The position numbers were made by a program, and so were the translations under genes. Positions 45,840 to 56,720 of a stretch of 64,000 bases of DNA are shown one piece after another. The stretch comes from Ilyonectria destructans (lineage: Eukaryota > Ascomycota > Sordariomycetes > Hypocreales > Nectriaceae), in NCBI GenBank assembly GCA_020740775.1, contig JAHEWK010000006.1, forward strand, positions 2,542,001-2,606,000. Direction: 5' to 3'. Within the stretch, counting starts at the first letter, position 1. Every line of letters begins with the position of its first letter. The notes beneath the pieces were generated by a model. That model worked only from the letters and a program-made list of their open reading frames with translations, was not told the DNA's origin and ran no database searches.

Positions 45840-46711
45840 ATGGCGCCAACCTACCACCTCCGCCCGGGCACTTTCTCCGACATCCCAGCCGTCTCAAACC
45901 TGTACGTCCAAGGATTTGACAAAGAGCCGCTTCTCGACTACATGTTTCCTGGACGCCGCGTTAACCGGGCCCCCTTCGATACGTGGATCCTTCGCCGTTT
46001 TCGGCTTAGGTACTGGACCTCGGGGTACTTTCTCACGATGGTCTTTGCATGTGACGAGGACGAGGACGAGGACGGTGTTGATGGCGATGATGATGTAGAG
46101 GAGAAGGGAGAAATCGAGAAATCTCGACAAAAGCGAGAAAAGGGCCGACCTGTAGGCTTTACCTGGTGGCACCGCCCCGCCGAGTCACTCCCTTTCCGCG
46201 AGCGCTGGCTCTCCCCGTGTAAGTCCTCTCCCAATCTACCTCCCCTTCAACATGCACTTCAACGCCAACTCCAACACCAAACCAACGTCAACTTCGCTCA
46301 ACCTATCTGAAACTCTTCGCAGACGCCTGGTTCCGCCCGGTAATCTCCACCATCCTCACCCTTCATTCGCGCCTCTTCCCCATCTCGTCCATTGACCCCC
46401 ACCCTCTCGGCATCTACGACCGTGTCTTCGCTACAATTGAGCCCGAGATCCTGAACTCGCCGCGCCGTCGTGCCGCCTGGTACCTCGCCACTGTGGCCGT
46501 TGACCCGGCCGTCCAGGGCCGCGGTGTGGGCGCCATGCTTATTCAAGATGGCCTGCGTAAAACAGACCACGAGGGCGTGGCAACTTGGCTCGTTGGCTTG
46601 CGCGGGCTGGAGAGGTACTATAGCCGATTTGGATTTTTAGAGGTCGGGAGGGCCAATGTAGGCGAGTTGAAGGATTGGGAAGGGGGATCCATTATGTTTA
46701 GGGGCGAGTGA
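45840..46711 (+). CDS. GNAT-family N-acetyltransferase
   Basis: Two exons, 45840-46218 and 46323-46711, encode 255 residues. GNAT enzymes move an acetyl group from acetyl-CoA to an amine. The acetyl-CoA loop is clear at about 183-205 (ATVAVDPAVQGRGVGAMLIQDGL, with Q191-G-R-G-V-G196), and the C-terminal ATWLVGLRGLERYYSRFGFLEVG is the last part of the fold. Residues 5-30 (HLRPGTFSDIPAVSNLYVQGF) form the first strand and helix. An acidic insert at 72-93 (DEDEDEDG...) is followed by a basic run, which may be a disordered loop. The 104-nt intron restores LSPYAWFRPV. Substrate is unknown. It is divergent from the Zn2Cys6 regulator, but 4.3 kb away. Confidence 0.88.
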
Positions 46712-47477
46712 TGATGGTAAAGAAAGGGTGTTTCCTCTCAGCCAAGGCGGAGCGTTGGCCTTATTAGCGGGCATGCGATCAACTTGAAGATTCTCAAACA
46801 AGAGATCTGAGACGTCACTAATAGGCCACTGGATGTGTTCTGTGCAAGACATTTGATTGTATACTTCTATCGACCACCTGGGTACCGGGAGCTCTTGGCC
46901 CCAAACTAAATGCAATCCATGCCAACCGGACCTGTTTCCGCCGCCGTTACTGCCATGGAATCAAACCAGCCATTCCTTTTTTTGAGACCTGCTCAACTCC
47001 GTACCTCCTAAGACAACCGGCCACCGTATGATTTTCATCGTCCATCAATCGTGATACCGCCACGCCTGTGGTGGTATGAACCCCGAAAATGCAGCAGACC
47101 AAAGTGCAAAAAGAAAATCAAGGAAAGACAACGAAATCCGTATAGAAGCATCGCACACGAAGCATGCGTCCCCTCTGGGAACCCCAAGGGCAAAGCCCCG
47201 AGGAAGGGACTAAGAGAGCAACCATGTTTGCATCGACGTATCGCCAAGCCCTCCCCACATCAGACAGTGCTGCGTGTGTTGCGTATGCTGATGATCAAAA
47301 ACACAACCGCGGAAAGAACCATGTAGTAACCCGATGTCCTAGGTTCAAGTAAAACTGAAAGTTGCTTCTTCCATGCGTCTCCTCACGTCTGGTGGGTACC
47401 ATAGCTTCGGACTCAGTTGCCTCCATGTTGGCCCAACCTCGCATGTCATTTATCCGAAGCTCCCACGTGTTCCTCTG
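46712..47477. other. intergenic, between converging 3' ends
   Basis: This holds the 3' flanks of the GNAT gene and of the next minus-strand gene. Open frames of about 90 codons on both strands lack motifs. A CACGTG lies at 47464-47469, just past the downstream gene's stop. Confidence 0.5.
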
Positions 47478-49365
47478 TCAAAAGTCCGTCCGGCTGTTAC
47501 CTTGACCACCGCCAAGACCAGTAGGGTTCCCTTGGTCGCCTATGGCAAGTGTTTCGGGAGCTGCGGGCCCTGCGGGAGAGCTCGGGCCAGGGCTGCTGTA
47601 ACTTCGGGGAGGTAGTTCGACGCCCGTCGACGAAGGAGTGGATGCGGCGACGTTTCCATTCGGGAAGTTGGTCGGGTATGTCTCAGAAACTAACAGGGTA
47701 TGATGGCTGCCGGCATTGTCTTCGATCCCCTGCGGAAAAGCTTCATGAGCATCCATGGAGGCCGAGACGGTCGCCTTAGGCCGGTTCGGTCGAGTGGGGC
47801 CGAAGACGTATGAGGATGTCGGGGTGTGCGGGGGCCGGAGAGTGAAGAAATCATGGTGCCGCGTCTGGTTTGAAAAAGATTGTACAGTAGAAGAGACATT
47901 GCCGAACGCATAGTTCAGTTGATGCTGGCCAAGAGAGGGTTCGAGCCGGGCCATCTCCGCCCTAGAGTCGAACATCAGGGGCGCCGCTTGAACAGAGTGA
48001 ACCGGGGTCGGACCGTTCGGAGATTCCGAAGCGTATCTGTTAATTGGCGCCAACTCATTCGAGGCACATGGGTGGGCACCGGGAGATGGGCCCTGGAGGT
48101 TGTATGGTTCAAAGACAGGCCCCCGAGGGCCGTCTATTGTCGACATTACTGACGCCTGCATATGATAATCAATATTGAGCTCGTTCATGAAGCGAGGTGT
48201 TGGGTTCTGACTGTCATGTTCCGAATGATGGTTGGGTCGATCATCGGACTGTGTGGGGGCCATCTGCGAGTGAGGCGCATAGACCTGCGAGTCGCTCCGC
48301 TGGCGCTGATGGTGAGCAAGAGAAGATGGGAGACGTTCGGTGCCATCAGAGACAATTGATGAAGTAGGGGAGTCCAGGCTCTCTCCGGGGCTCCTGTAGT
48401 CACCCCGCTCCTCCTCGACGGGTTCAAGAGGGGAAGTGTCTTTGGAAAAGGGAGACCCTTCGTCGTCTCCTGGCTGCTCACCCTGGCCTGCCTGAGAGAT
48501 GTCCCGCATCTCGACATCGTCAGAACCCTCGCCCGCGGCAACGTTAGGTGAGTGGGTGGACCGAAGGGTGTAGGTGTCAACAACTTCGGGGAGGAACTCG
48601 ACGGGAGGTACATCTCTGAGAATGCCCTGCTGAATGTCGCGGTGAAGTCTCTCAACAATGTTAAGGATGTCGTCGTGGGTCTTGCCCTCTCCTAGGCTCT
48701 GGATGATCCATCGAGGGAGAGGATCCTGTCCATTCTGCTCAACAAGTCGTCGCAGCTCGCGCTTGCGAATCGAGAAGGTCCAAGACCGAATAAAGATGCC
48801 TTCAACGTTAACTCCGCCGCTCGTCTCAAGGCCTTGGCTCCAAAAGATCATTCTCGCGATCTGCTCGTAGACTAAGTCGATCTGCGTCATGCTGAACTCG
48901 GGACCCTTGCGATAGCGGATACGCTGGTAGTGCTTGCGGCACATGCAAACCCAGGCTCGCTCAGGAATTCGGCGAGTGCAAACCTTGTTGCGTCCAAAGA
49001 TGTGGGAGATGACCTTGCGAGGGACAGATCCGGTGTTGCAGTTTTCGACCTGCATGCAAATATCACCACCGCGAAGGGGAGTCTCAACTGAAAGGCCGAA
49101 GCGGCCGCAGATGTTCAGGAGGCGAGGTTGGAAGTCGGCCGAAGGAGGCGCAGGAGGAGGGAGGACTATGATGATCATGGTTAGATATGTGAGACCATAA
49201 AGAATCGAGTCACGTACCTTGTGGCTGGGGAGCAGGAGATCCCTGTGTGCTGGCCAGGTTCTCGTCCATAGACTCAACAGGTCGGGAGGCAGGATGGGCT
49301 GCAGGTGAGATATCGGCTCTGCTGGCCCGGCGCCCTCTGCTGGCACTTCTGCGTCCACGAGGCAT
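47478..49365 (-). CDS. unrecognised conserved-looking protein, basic N-terminus and Cys-containing core
   Basis: Two exons, 49365-49218 and 49165-47478, encode 611 residues. I do not recognise the family. The N-terminus is Arg/Ser-rich (MPRGRRSASRGRRASR), possibly nuclear. Residues about 60-245 look like a folded domain: LLNICGRFGLSVETPLRGGDI, CNTGSVPRKVISHIFGRNK, ERAWVCMCRKHYQRIRYR (Cys123 and Cys125), FSMTQIDLVYEQIARM, FTKR-like basic segment SIRKRELRRLVEQ. The remaining two thirds are Ser/Pro/Gln/His-rich and disordered, as in transcription regulators. The open frame extends upstream of the ATG only through non-ATG codons. The 52-nt intron has a GTACGT donor, a ctaac branch and a TAG acceptor. 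Another regulator-like gene lies upstream on the same strand. Confidence 0.75.
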
Positions 49366-50065
49366 AGCGAGATGAGATTGTGATAGCACTGGCTCGAAGC
49401 TCTCAGGGGTGATTGGTGGCAAGTAGGAAGGAGCGTGAGCAAAGGTCGAAGACGAGATCTGAGGAGGGTTCGGTGCAGAGATGGTGCGCTTGTGGATGCG
49501 TTCCAAGGGATGCAGAACGCTGCTTCTGAGTGCAGAGTGACTTAATCGCAAGAGTTAGTAAGGATCAAGACGTTGCCTTCTTTGTAGTCGAGCTGAATGT
49601 TTGACAAGGGATGGCGAAGAGCGTTGTGTAAAAGTAAACCACAGTCACCCGAAAGCGTTGGTGAGTGCGAGGTCTTCTCTCGTGGGGTTTTAAAGGCGTT
49701 TGGGAGATGGAGAGGAAAGAATGTCTAGGGAAGGGCGCTGTGCCCTATCAATGACAAAGGGACGAGATGGACAGTGATGCAAGGCCAGATGCCCATATAT
49801 CCAGGCACTCATAGGGCCTACCCGCCACTATCGTGGGCGAGGGCTCCCTCTAAAAGATGCACCTGACCAACTATATGTATGCTGTAGGCGATTCACTGAT
49901 TCCACGGCGGATTCTGACAACTTTGGCAGGCACCTGGAGACTCGTTTGAAGGCATTGGACGGCATGAGAGTTTCGAGACAATGTGCAGTGACCTGGGGAG
50001 CGGGAGAAGGCTGTGGCGCCTACTGCTTGGATAGGGGAATGAATGGCGAGGTGAATTAGGGGTGT
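49366..50065. other. intergenic between two same-strand genes
   Basis: About 0.7 kb with no clear gene. It includes the leader and promoter of the 611-residue protein gene (pyrimidine-rich on the minus strand near 49400-49500) and the 3' flank of the next gene. It might hold a last exon of that gene, whose end is unsettled. Confidence 0.45.
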
Positions 50066-51342
50066 TCAGTGCCCTCTTAGGTGTTCAATGGCAGCAGATC
50101 TTCACCAACGCAGCTTGACCCCGTTTGAGAAGACAATAACAAGAAGAGAAAACAGTCACATACCTCTGATCCACCGACAAACGGGACCGTCTCCGTTTAA
50201 TGGCTCTCGCTTCTAGGGCAGAATCGTGAAGATTACCTTGGGGAATACCGGCAACAAACGTTGACACAGCACCGTGCTGCGGTAAAGGTGGGAGTCTCGG
50301 GGAAGGTTCTCGACGCTCCACGTACTCGGGAGTTGGCGTCAATTTTGGAAGTTGCTCGAGCTTGGATTCCAACATCGGCATCTCCGCAGCCACAGAACTA
50401 ACATGATGACTGCTGACTGTTGACATAGACGAGAAGCGCGAGTGTCCGCCAGAGAAAGTCGATGAACAATAGGATGAAAAGCTGCCGCGGCTGTCCGAAA
50501 CCCTGTGCCTTGGGGAGCTTGCAACCCCTGCAGGTAGACCAGCGCCATGTTCGTTCCAGAGAAGACTCGACCTTGATCAATGTCAGCAATGTTCCCTCGC
50601 AGGCACACAAGGGTCCTGATCGCTGCTTCTTTATTCGACCACATCTGAAAGAATAAACCAGGCGAACGGGAAACGAAGAGGGTACTGACCTCCTTGAATC
50701 TGGTGGAGGGCGAGGGTCGCAATAGGAACTTTTCAGGTCAGTTTTACTGTCTTCTTGAGGATGTCGAGGCGACTGTGTCAAGGTCGTCTTCTTGGCAGGC
50801 GCTTCTACGACGTACCTTCTCCGCATCCAGGCTTCTTGCTGGAGATCTGATGTGGAATGCATCCGTCTGCTAACATAGTCAGTCCCGACCTAGTCATCTC
50901 CATCGATTCAACGCTATACTGGGACTCACCGAGCTGGTCGGGGGTTTGAGAAGGAAGTAGGAACACTAGGAGCGGCCATAGCCATGGTCGACTCGACAGA
51001 TGCTATAGACGTATGCCTGGAGTGGCCGCCAGGTGCAGGCGCGCTGTATGTGGGCGCCGAATCCATGGGTTCAACTGCTGGGCGGAAGGTGAATGCTGTC
51101 CTCGAGAACTGTGGAGCAGCGTCTCGCGGTAGAGAGTAGCCTCCAGCATCCCAGGGCGTACGAACTCGGTTGTCAGTGGTCCCGGTCGCCTGCTTCGCGG
51201 GCATACACTCGGGGGAAGGCGTTGGGAGCGAGGACAGCGCAGCAAAACTTCCTCGAGGGGGCAAAGGTGGCGTCTCCTCCTTTAAAACCTGCTCGCGGTG
51301 GCTTGGCCCCGTTGAGAGGTTGAGCATCGATGCGATATTCAT
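50066..51342 (-). CDS. unrecognised Ser/Pro-rich, regulator-like protein; 3' end uncertain
   Basis: I do not recognise this gene. My best exon model is 51342-50930, 50866-50816, 50728-50690, 50571-50164 and perhaps 50099-50066, about 314 residues. It begins MNIASMLNLSTG and contains RTPWDAGGYSLPRDAAPQ and QQEAWMRR. Only removing 50572-50689 (GTCAGT donor, CTGAC branch, AAG acceptor) gives a continuous Ser-rich frame, LWNEHGAGLPAGVASSPRHR and then SRGSFSSYCSSTFSGGHSR. It ends with a basic run AIKRRRSRLSVDQR at a GTATGT donor. The second intron (87 nt) is a multiple of three and could be retained, adding 29 residues. The last junction is unsure; without it translation stops at 50085. The composition suggests a nuclear regulator, but no DNA-binding domain is visible. 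The 8 kb upstream holds no gene. Confidence 0.55.
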
Positions 51343-52209
51343 GACGAAGGGTGGAAGACGAGGTGTCGATCGGGTGTTGGGTGGCGGACTAAGGTGTTAA
51401 GGCTTGCGTAATTTGCGCAATCACCAGATACCGTGCTTGGAGCCCTTCTCAACCGGCTGAGAAGAGTCGGCGGGAATTAGAAGTCGACAATACTATTAGT
51501 ACACCGAGATACGATGCCGGTGGTTGAAAGGTAGTGGAATAGTACAAGGCTATCGTCCCATAGCAACGGCCACAATGTCCAATACGCGATGTGAAGCAGG
51601 CGGATTTCTCTCCCAAAGGCAATTACTGATTAGATTAGGCAGAGATCCAGGAATCCTGCAGATTGAATGGGACGAGGTGGTCGAGTTCAGGGCGTCCTTG
51701 GTGATGCGACAGGACGACGAAGGCGATTGTGTCCAGCTGGAAGCCGCCCCAGAAGGTCTGGGGATGTTGGGTCGTCGTCTGAGAGACCAGAACGTTTGAT
51801 TTCACTCCTCCCTGGTATTTCGATTCCAAAGCTGAGTAGGTGCAGGATGTGGTAATGATGTGTGGGTAGAGGTGGTCCTCTTGAGCGATTGAGTTGGTTG
51901 GCGATGTTCCCCGGGGACCAGAAATCTAACTGGCTATGTTGGACAAGAGTTCAACGACACCAGGTCGTCGGGCGTCACGCTGCGTCACTGTATCGGGGAC
52001 GGTCGATGGTTGATATTGGACAAATCCAGGTTGAACAAAAAGCGAGTGACAAAAGATGAAGTCAAACGACCATCGACGTACTTGGGATGAAGAATGGAAA
52101 AGGAAGAGATGAGACGAATCTGCCACGAAGAAGAAGCTAATCGCTGGACGCTATGACTGGACTGACAACGCATGAAAGAGACGGTAGGGTTCGAAGACGG
52201 TAGTCGTTT

Positions 52210-52261
52210 GGGGTTGGGGTTGGGGTTGGGGGGGTTGAGGGTTGAGGGCTGAAAGGGGGGG
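52210..52261 (+). repeat. GGGGTT telomere-like G-run array, potential G-quadruplex
   Basis: Three GGGGTT units, a GGGGGGGTT and two GGGTTGA-type units follow one another, ending in another G7. It is about 0.87 kb upstream of the start of the unrecognised regulator-like gene, with the C-rich strand being the sense strand of that gene. Confidence 0.8.
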
Positions 52262-55200
52262 TGGACCAAGTAGACATGGCCCGTCACCAGCTGGGATCCA
52301 GGACAGGGTCTTCCCAGCACGCGAATTCAGAGGCCAGAGTTGGCGAGGTCAAGGTGGTTGAAATCGATGTTGCAAAGAGTTGCGGTATGGGGAAGGAAAA
52401 GCAGAGTGGGCTTGCAGCGGGAACCAGCATCTTCACCATGGCAAGGGGCGTGGCCGACCTGTGCCTTTAGCAGGCCGGCCTTGGCCCTTGGAGACACAAA
52501 GCACGATACCGGGTTGCATAATGCGTCGATAAGGAGACGAAGGAGAGGAGCAGCTTAACGAAAAGCTGCTCGGGCAGTCTAGGAGTGGCCCGACTGGCTG
52601 CCGTAGACGAGACGACGCTGGGTCGACCCCAGCAACCTGGCCTGATGGGCACTGGGAGGCTTGGGAGGCCCGGTGAAGCGGGCGCGGCCCTCGTAACTAG
52701 AGCATGCGGACTGTGTGGTTGCCGGCAGTTTTCGAGGAACGGAGGAGCACCCCTGCCGGTTAGCATGACGGGTCGCAGATCATGGCGTTGAAGGCCCCGT
52801 CCGAACCATGATCTCCACAAGGGAATTGTCCGGGCAGGGTTCAAAACGATGGCATTTTGGAGGGGTCAACCCGACCGTTGTCGCTTAGACCTGGGCAAGA
52901 CCGGAAGCTAACACCGTGGACAGATCAGAAATGATATTCCAGCATCGGCTGCGCGACCCCTTTGCCCAACGCCGGTACCGTTGAAGGGGAAGGGGTCGTC
53001 GAGGCGCAGCAGGCCGTCGATCTGCAAGCTGATACGTGCAATTGGGTGTGAAACATCTCCAGGGACTTGATCCGTTTGACGTCGCCCGGACTGGGGGCCT
53101 GGGCGTGGACTTCAGCCAGGGTTACAATACAGGGATGCAGAGCAGAGAGCAAAGGAACGGCAGCACAGCAGTGCAGCAGCACACAGCAGCACAGAAGCAT
53201 TGCAACGCAACAGACCCGGGATCGACCCACCAACAGGCCCATGTGCTGGTCGACAGTTGGTCGGGAGATGCCGAGGCCAGGTGTTGGGAATGGCCCGTTC
53301 TGGCTGTTGGCGACGCTTCTGCAACCAGGCCGGATGATCTAGGCTAAATGGGACGGAAGCTGGCGGGGAGCTGGAAGCTGAAGGTTGGAAGCTGGAAATT
53401 AGAAGCTGCACGGCCAAACCAAAACTTCCAGAGATACTTCGTACACATCCGAGAGACCGTATTTGGCGGCCATATCTCGCGGCCAAGTGCGTTTTCTTTC
53501 TCTTACCTACCAATTGCATCACATCGTGCAATATGTGGGCGGCCGCACCAATAGGTGCTTGAGCCGGACCCATCTGTGCGATCATCCACCGCTTTCTAAT
53601 CTTGTTGTGCCGCCTGATTCTGAGTGGCCGTCGTAGCAAGCCACCGTCAGTCAGTTCAGTTTGTCGCCAAGCAGTGCCGCAGGTAAAAACCCAGTGTCGT
53701 GCCCCCTACTGGCCTTGGTGGTGCCAAGTATATTTGGGACTAGCCCGTCCGGAAGCCGCAACGACTAGGGCAGCTGCTGGGAGAGATCTGTGGGACGCTT
53801 TTAGGATGGTCGCAGGCCACTCTGGGTGGCTTTAATTTCCCGAAGACGATCGCGTTGCAACACACCGCATTGTCAGTGCGGCCTTGCCTGGGTCTGAGTG
53901 AAGCCTTTAGTGGAGCGAGAGCTGACTGACAAGACGACGCGATCGAAGCGTGCCATGGTCCTAGTATGTCAATGCCCCTTCAACCTCTCATCAGTTTGAC
54001 GGTTAGGCCTAGCGAGGGGGAAGACACCGGCCAGGGCGGCGAGTTAGAAGAGGACGCGTCGAGGTGGAGCCTCTCGGACGGAGGGACGGAGGGACTGGGG
54101 CGACGCATTGTCGCCCAGTATCCAGTATGTGTTGTAGGTATGGGAAGGGTCTCCACGATCATCTCAGTGGTGTTGAAAGTCGCGGGCAATGGAGTCGCCA
54201 GCGTCTCCCTACCAGGGTAGCTTGCCCCATGTTTCATGCGTGCGGTGTCGCAGGCCAGAATAATGCCGACGGAGGACGGGCATGGTTTCTATGTGTGATG
54301 TGTGATAGATACAGGAAACTCGAGCAATTCGAGGTCGGACGGGGCCAACAAGCGAGACAAAGAAAAGCGAGAGACGGGAAAGGAAGCTAACACAACTTCG
54401 GCCGACCCAACGGGAAGCTCTAGCAATTGCGCAAGGATGATACATGCGCGTACTCTTGCGGTAAGCCGCCGTAGGGCCTAACGTCGTGGGTGGCGACTCG
54501 CGGGGAGGTGACATTTCGCAAAGCAAACACTGGTAGGGCAGAGAAGATGCCTGAGAGTCCAGCATCGTCGAATACCGGTAGCCGTCACCGTTCAGGTGAA
54601 GCGAGCCCCGAAAACGGCTTAGAGGCAGACGGAGTCGATCCCCGGACACCAGACGGCACCGGGTAAGGAAGCCGTGAATAGTCCGGCGGTCATAAGCTTC
54701 GGTTCCTGCAGGAGACGACGACCAACTGGAATTACTGAGAAGTGTGTGCGTGCCTCTCCGTCACACGCACACCTTCTCCCGCTATCTCTCTCGCCATGTG
54801 GATGCGCGTCCCCGAGACGGTGTATGTGTCCGTGTCCTTCTACGTCCATCTGTTTCTTAGAGGCGGCAAGTGGGGGCCGGCGACAGAAACGGTCGCGGTA
54901 ATGAGGTGTGGTGACGCGTGAAGCTTGGATGGGGTGGATACGCGGAGACAATCGTCGAACAAGTCACAGCGGAGAGGCGATGGAGACAGGATGGAAACAC
55001 TCGAGAGGCAATTGGTTGGACAGAAGACAGCGGATGAGTGGATGGTGGACGATGGATGAGTGGATCATTGCAAAATAGGTAGTTCGGGTAATAAAGTGGG
55101 AATGATGAAGGATGGGCGGGCCTCGTTGGAGCGAAAATGCACCTTCCACCCTGCTTGTGGAAAGCGAAGGAAAAAGGAAAGAAAGGAAAGAAAGAAGGAA

Positions 55201-56670
55201 AATTCTCCGAGACAAGCACCGCCGCACCTACCTCTCGTCGCACCCGGCATCGGTGCTCAAACATCGGCCAGGCGGTTTCAACTGCTGAAGATGGGACGGA
55301 TTAGCACGGACTGCCCCCAAATACCCATAAAGATTCCATAAATATCCCTGATCTAACCCTGATCCATCCCTGATTGACGCTGTTGATACTCTAGCCCATG
55401 CACCGATTCGCGTCAGATCCGGGCGTCGTGTCGCCTTTCGCGGGTTTCGTCTCATGTGTCCCAGGTCCCAGACCCCCCAGCTGAGCCCTGAGGTGCCCTG
55501 TCGCAACCGTCCCAGCGTCCCAACGTCCCAGCGTCCGCGCAGGGGTGGAGGCTACCAAGGGGGATAAGTCAGGGATGCTAGTCCAACTGGCTACAGTCCC
55601 CTGCCGCTGCACTCTTCGTCATGGATGGAGGATTGGTGGGTTGGTTCCTCGAAATAGAAATAGAAATAGAAGAGCCGGAACGGTTAATTTATCAACTAGG
55701 TGCCCTGCTACTGTGGGCTTCTGCTCCAGGCTGTCTAACTCAGCTGGGGAGGGCACGTGAACTACGGCAGCGTCCCAGAACGTCGTCATTCCCTGTCTCA
55801 TCTATCTTGCATGACGCTACATAAATGTGCCTACTAATTATGTAGGTATGATATATCTATACATGCCACTCACTGTCTTATCCCTGAAGTCCCTCCGCTG
55901 TGGCGCCACGATTCAGCACTTGTCAAGGCCGGCCGCGTTGGCTGCTGCAGAGCAGAGCAAGTTACTTTTCTCTGTCTCACTGTCTTTCTCCCTCGCTGTA
56001 AGTTGAAGTATGTCTCTGCAACGACATCCACAGCGACGGGACGATGGGGCAGACGGTGTTTTAGTGAGGTAGATCTCATGTGCGTTTGCATTGGTGTCGT
56101 CCACATTATGCATCAAATAGCATGATCGCTTGTGTCGTGTGCTATGCTGTCGACAGTGCCGGCAGCAGCGTCAGAGCAGCGCCAGTGACGGCTAATTCTA
56201 GGTGGGAATGGGGTCGAGGCCCGCCGGTTTGACAAGCAAGATCCTTCTTGTGATGCGCATCATAGGGCAGATCCTCCAATCTCCCAGCTTCCCAGCAGGA
56301 CGGCGTTCTGGCTCTGTTTTTAGCAACGCCCTGTGTTCTGGACAGCTGCAAAGGTTGTTCCTGTTCCCCCCCTCCTTGATGCCCTCGTCCCTCGTCCCTC
56401 GTCCCTCCGTCCACCCCGTCCACCGCGGGCACTTACTCCGCTGCAACCCTCACAGGGGACATGCTGGAAAAGCATGACGGTGGCCTGCAATGCTCGCCCG
56501 GAAGTCCAATGGCCGTGCGCAGACCGCATTACTCGGGCCCATTCTGCCAGTTTGCAGCATGCCATTTGCCCACCGTGAGTCGACCTGACACTAGTGCAGG
56601 TCCATCCACCCACCGTCTTGGGGCGTCCACGGGCATCGCGTCCAGCCCCCCAGCGGCCTCCACAGGTCAC

Positions 56671-56720
56671 CCACAGGCGTCTCCAGGCGTCCACAGGCGT
56701 CTGCAGGCGTCTGCAGGCGC
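56671..56720. repeat. 10-bp minisatellite, five units
   Basis: Five exact-length 10-bp units follow (ccacaggcgt, ctccaggcgt, ccacaggcgt, ctgcaggcgt, ctgcaggcgc). Degenerate relatives extend on both sides to about 56615 and 56735. Noncoding. Confidence 0.9.

Noticed and set aside
50398..50862. Frame reading a Cys-containing segment (RCGRIKKQ) as a possible zinc finger
   Set aside because: It lies in a probable intron with a CTGAC branch point. Splicing past it gives a continuous Ser-rich frame, while reading it leads to a stop and an unlike composition.
53112..53639. 175-codon minus-strand frame in the 8 kb gap
   Set aside because: Includes CAGCA repeat sequence, with no domain or codon pattern that supports a gene.
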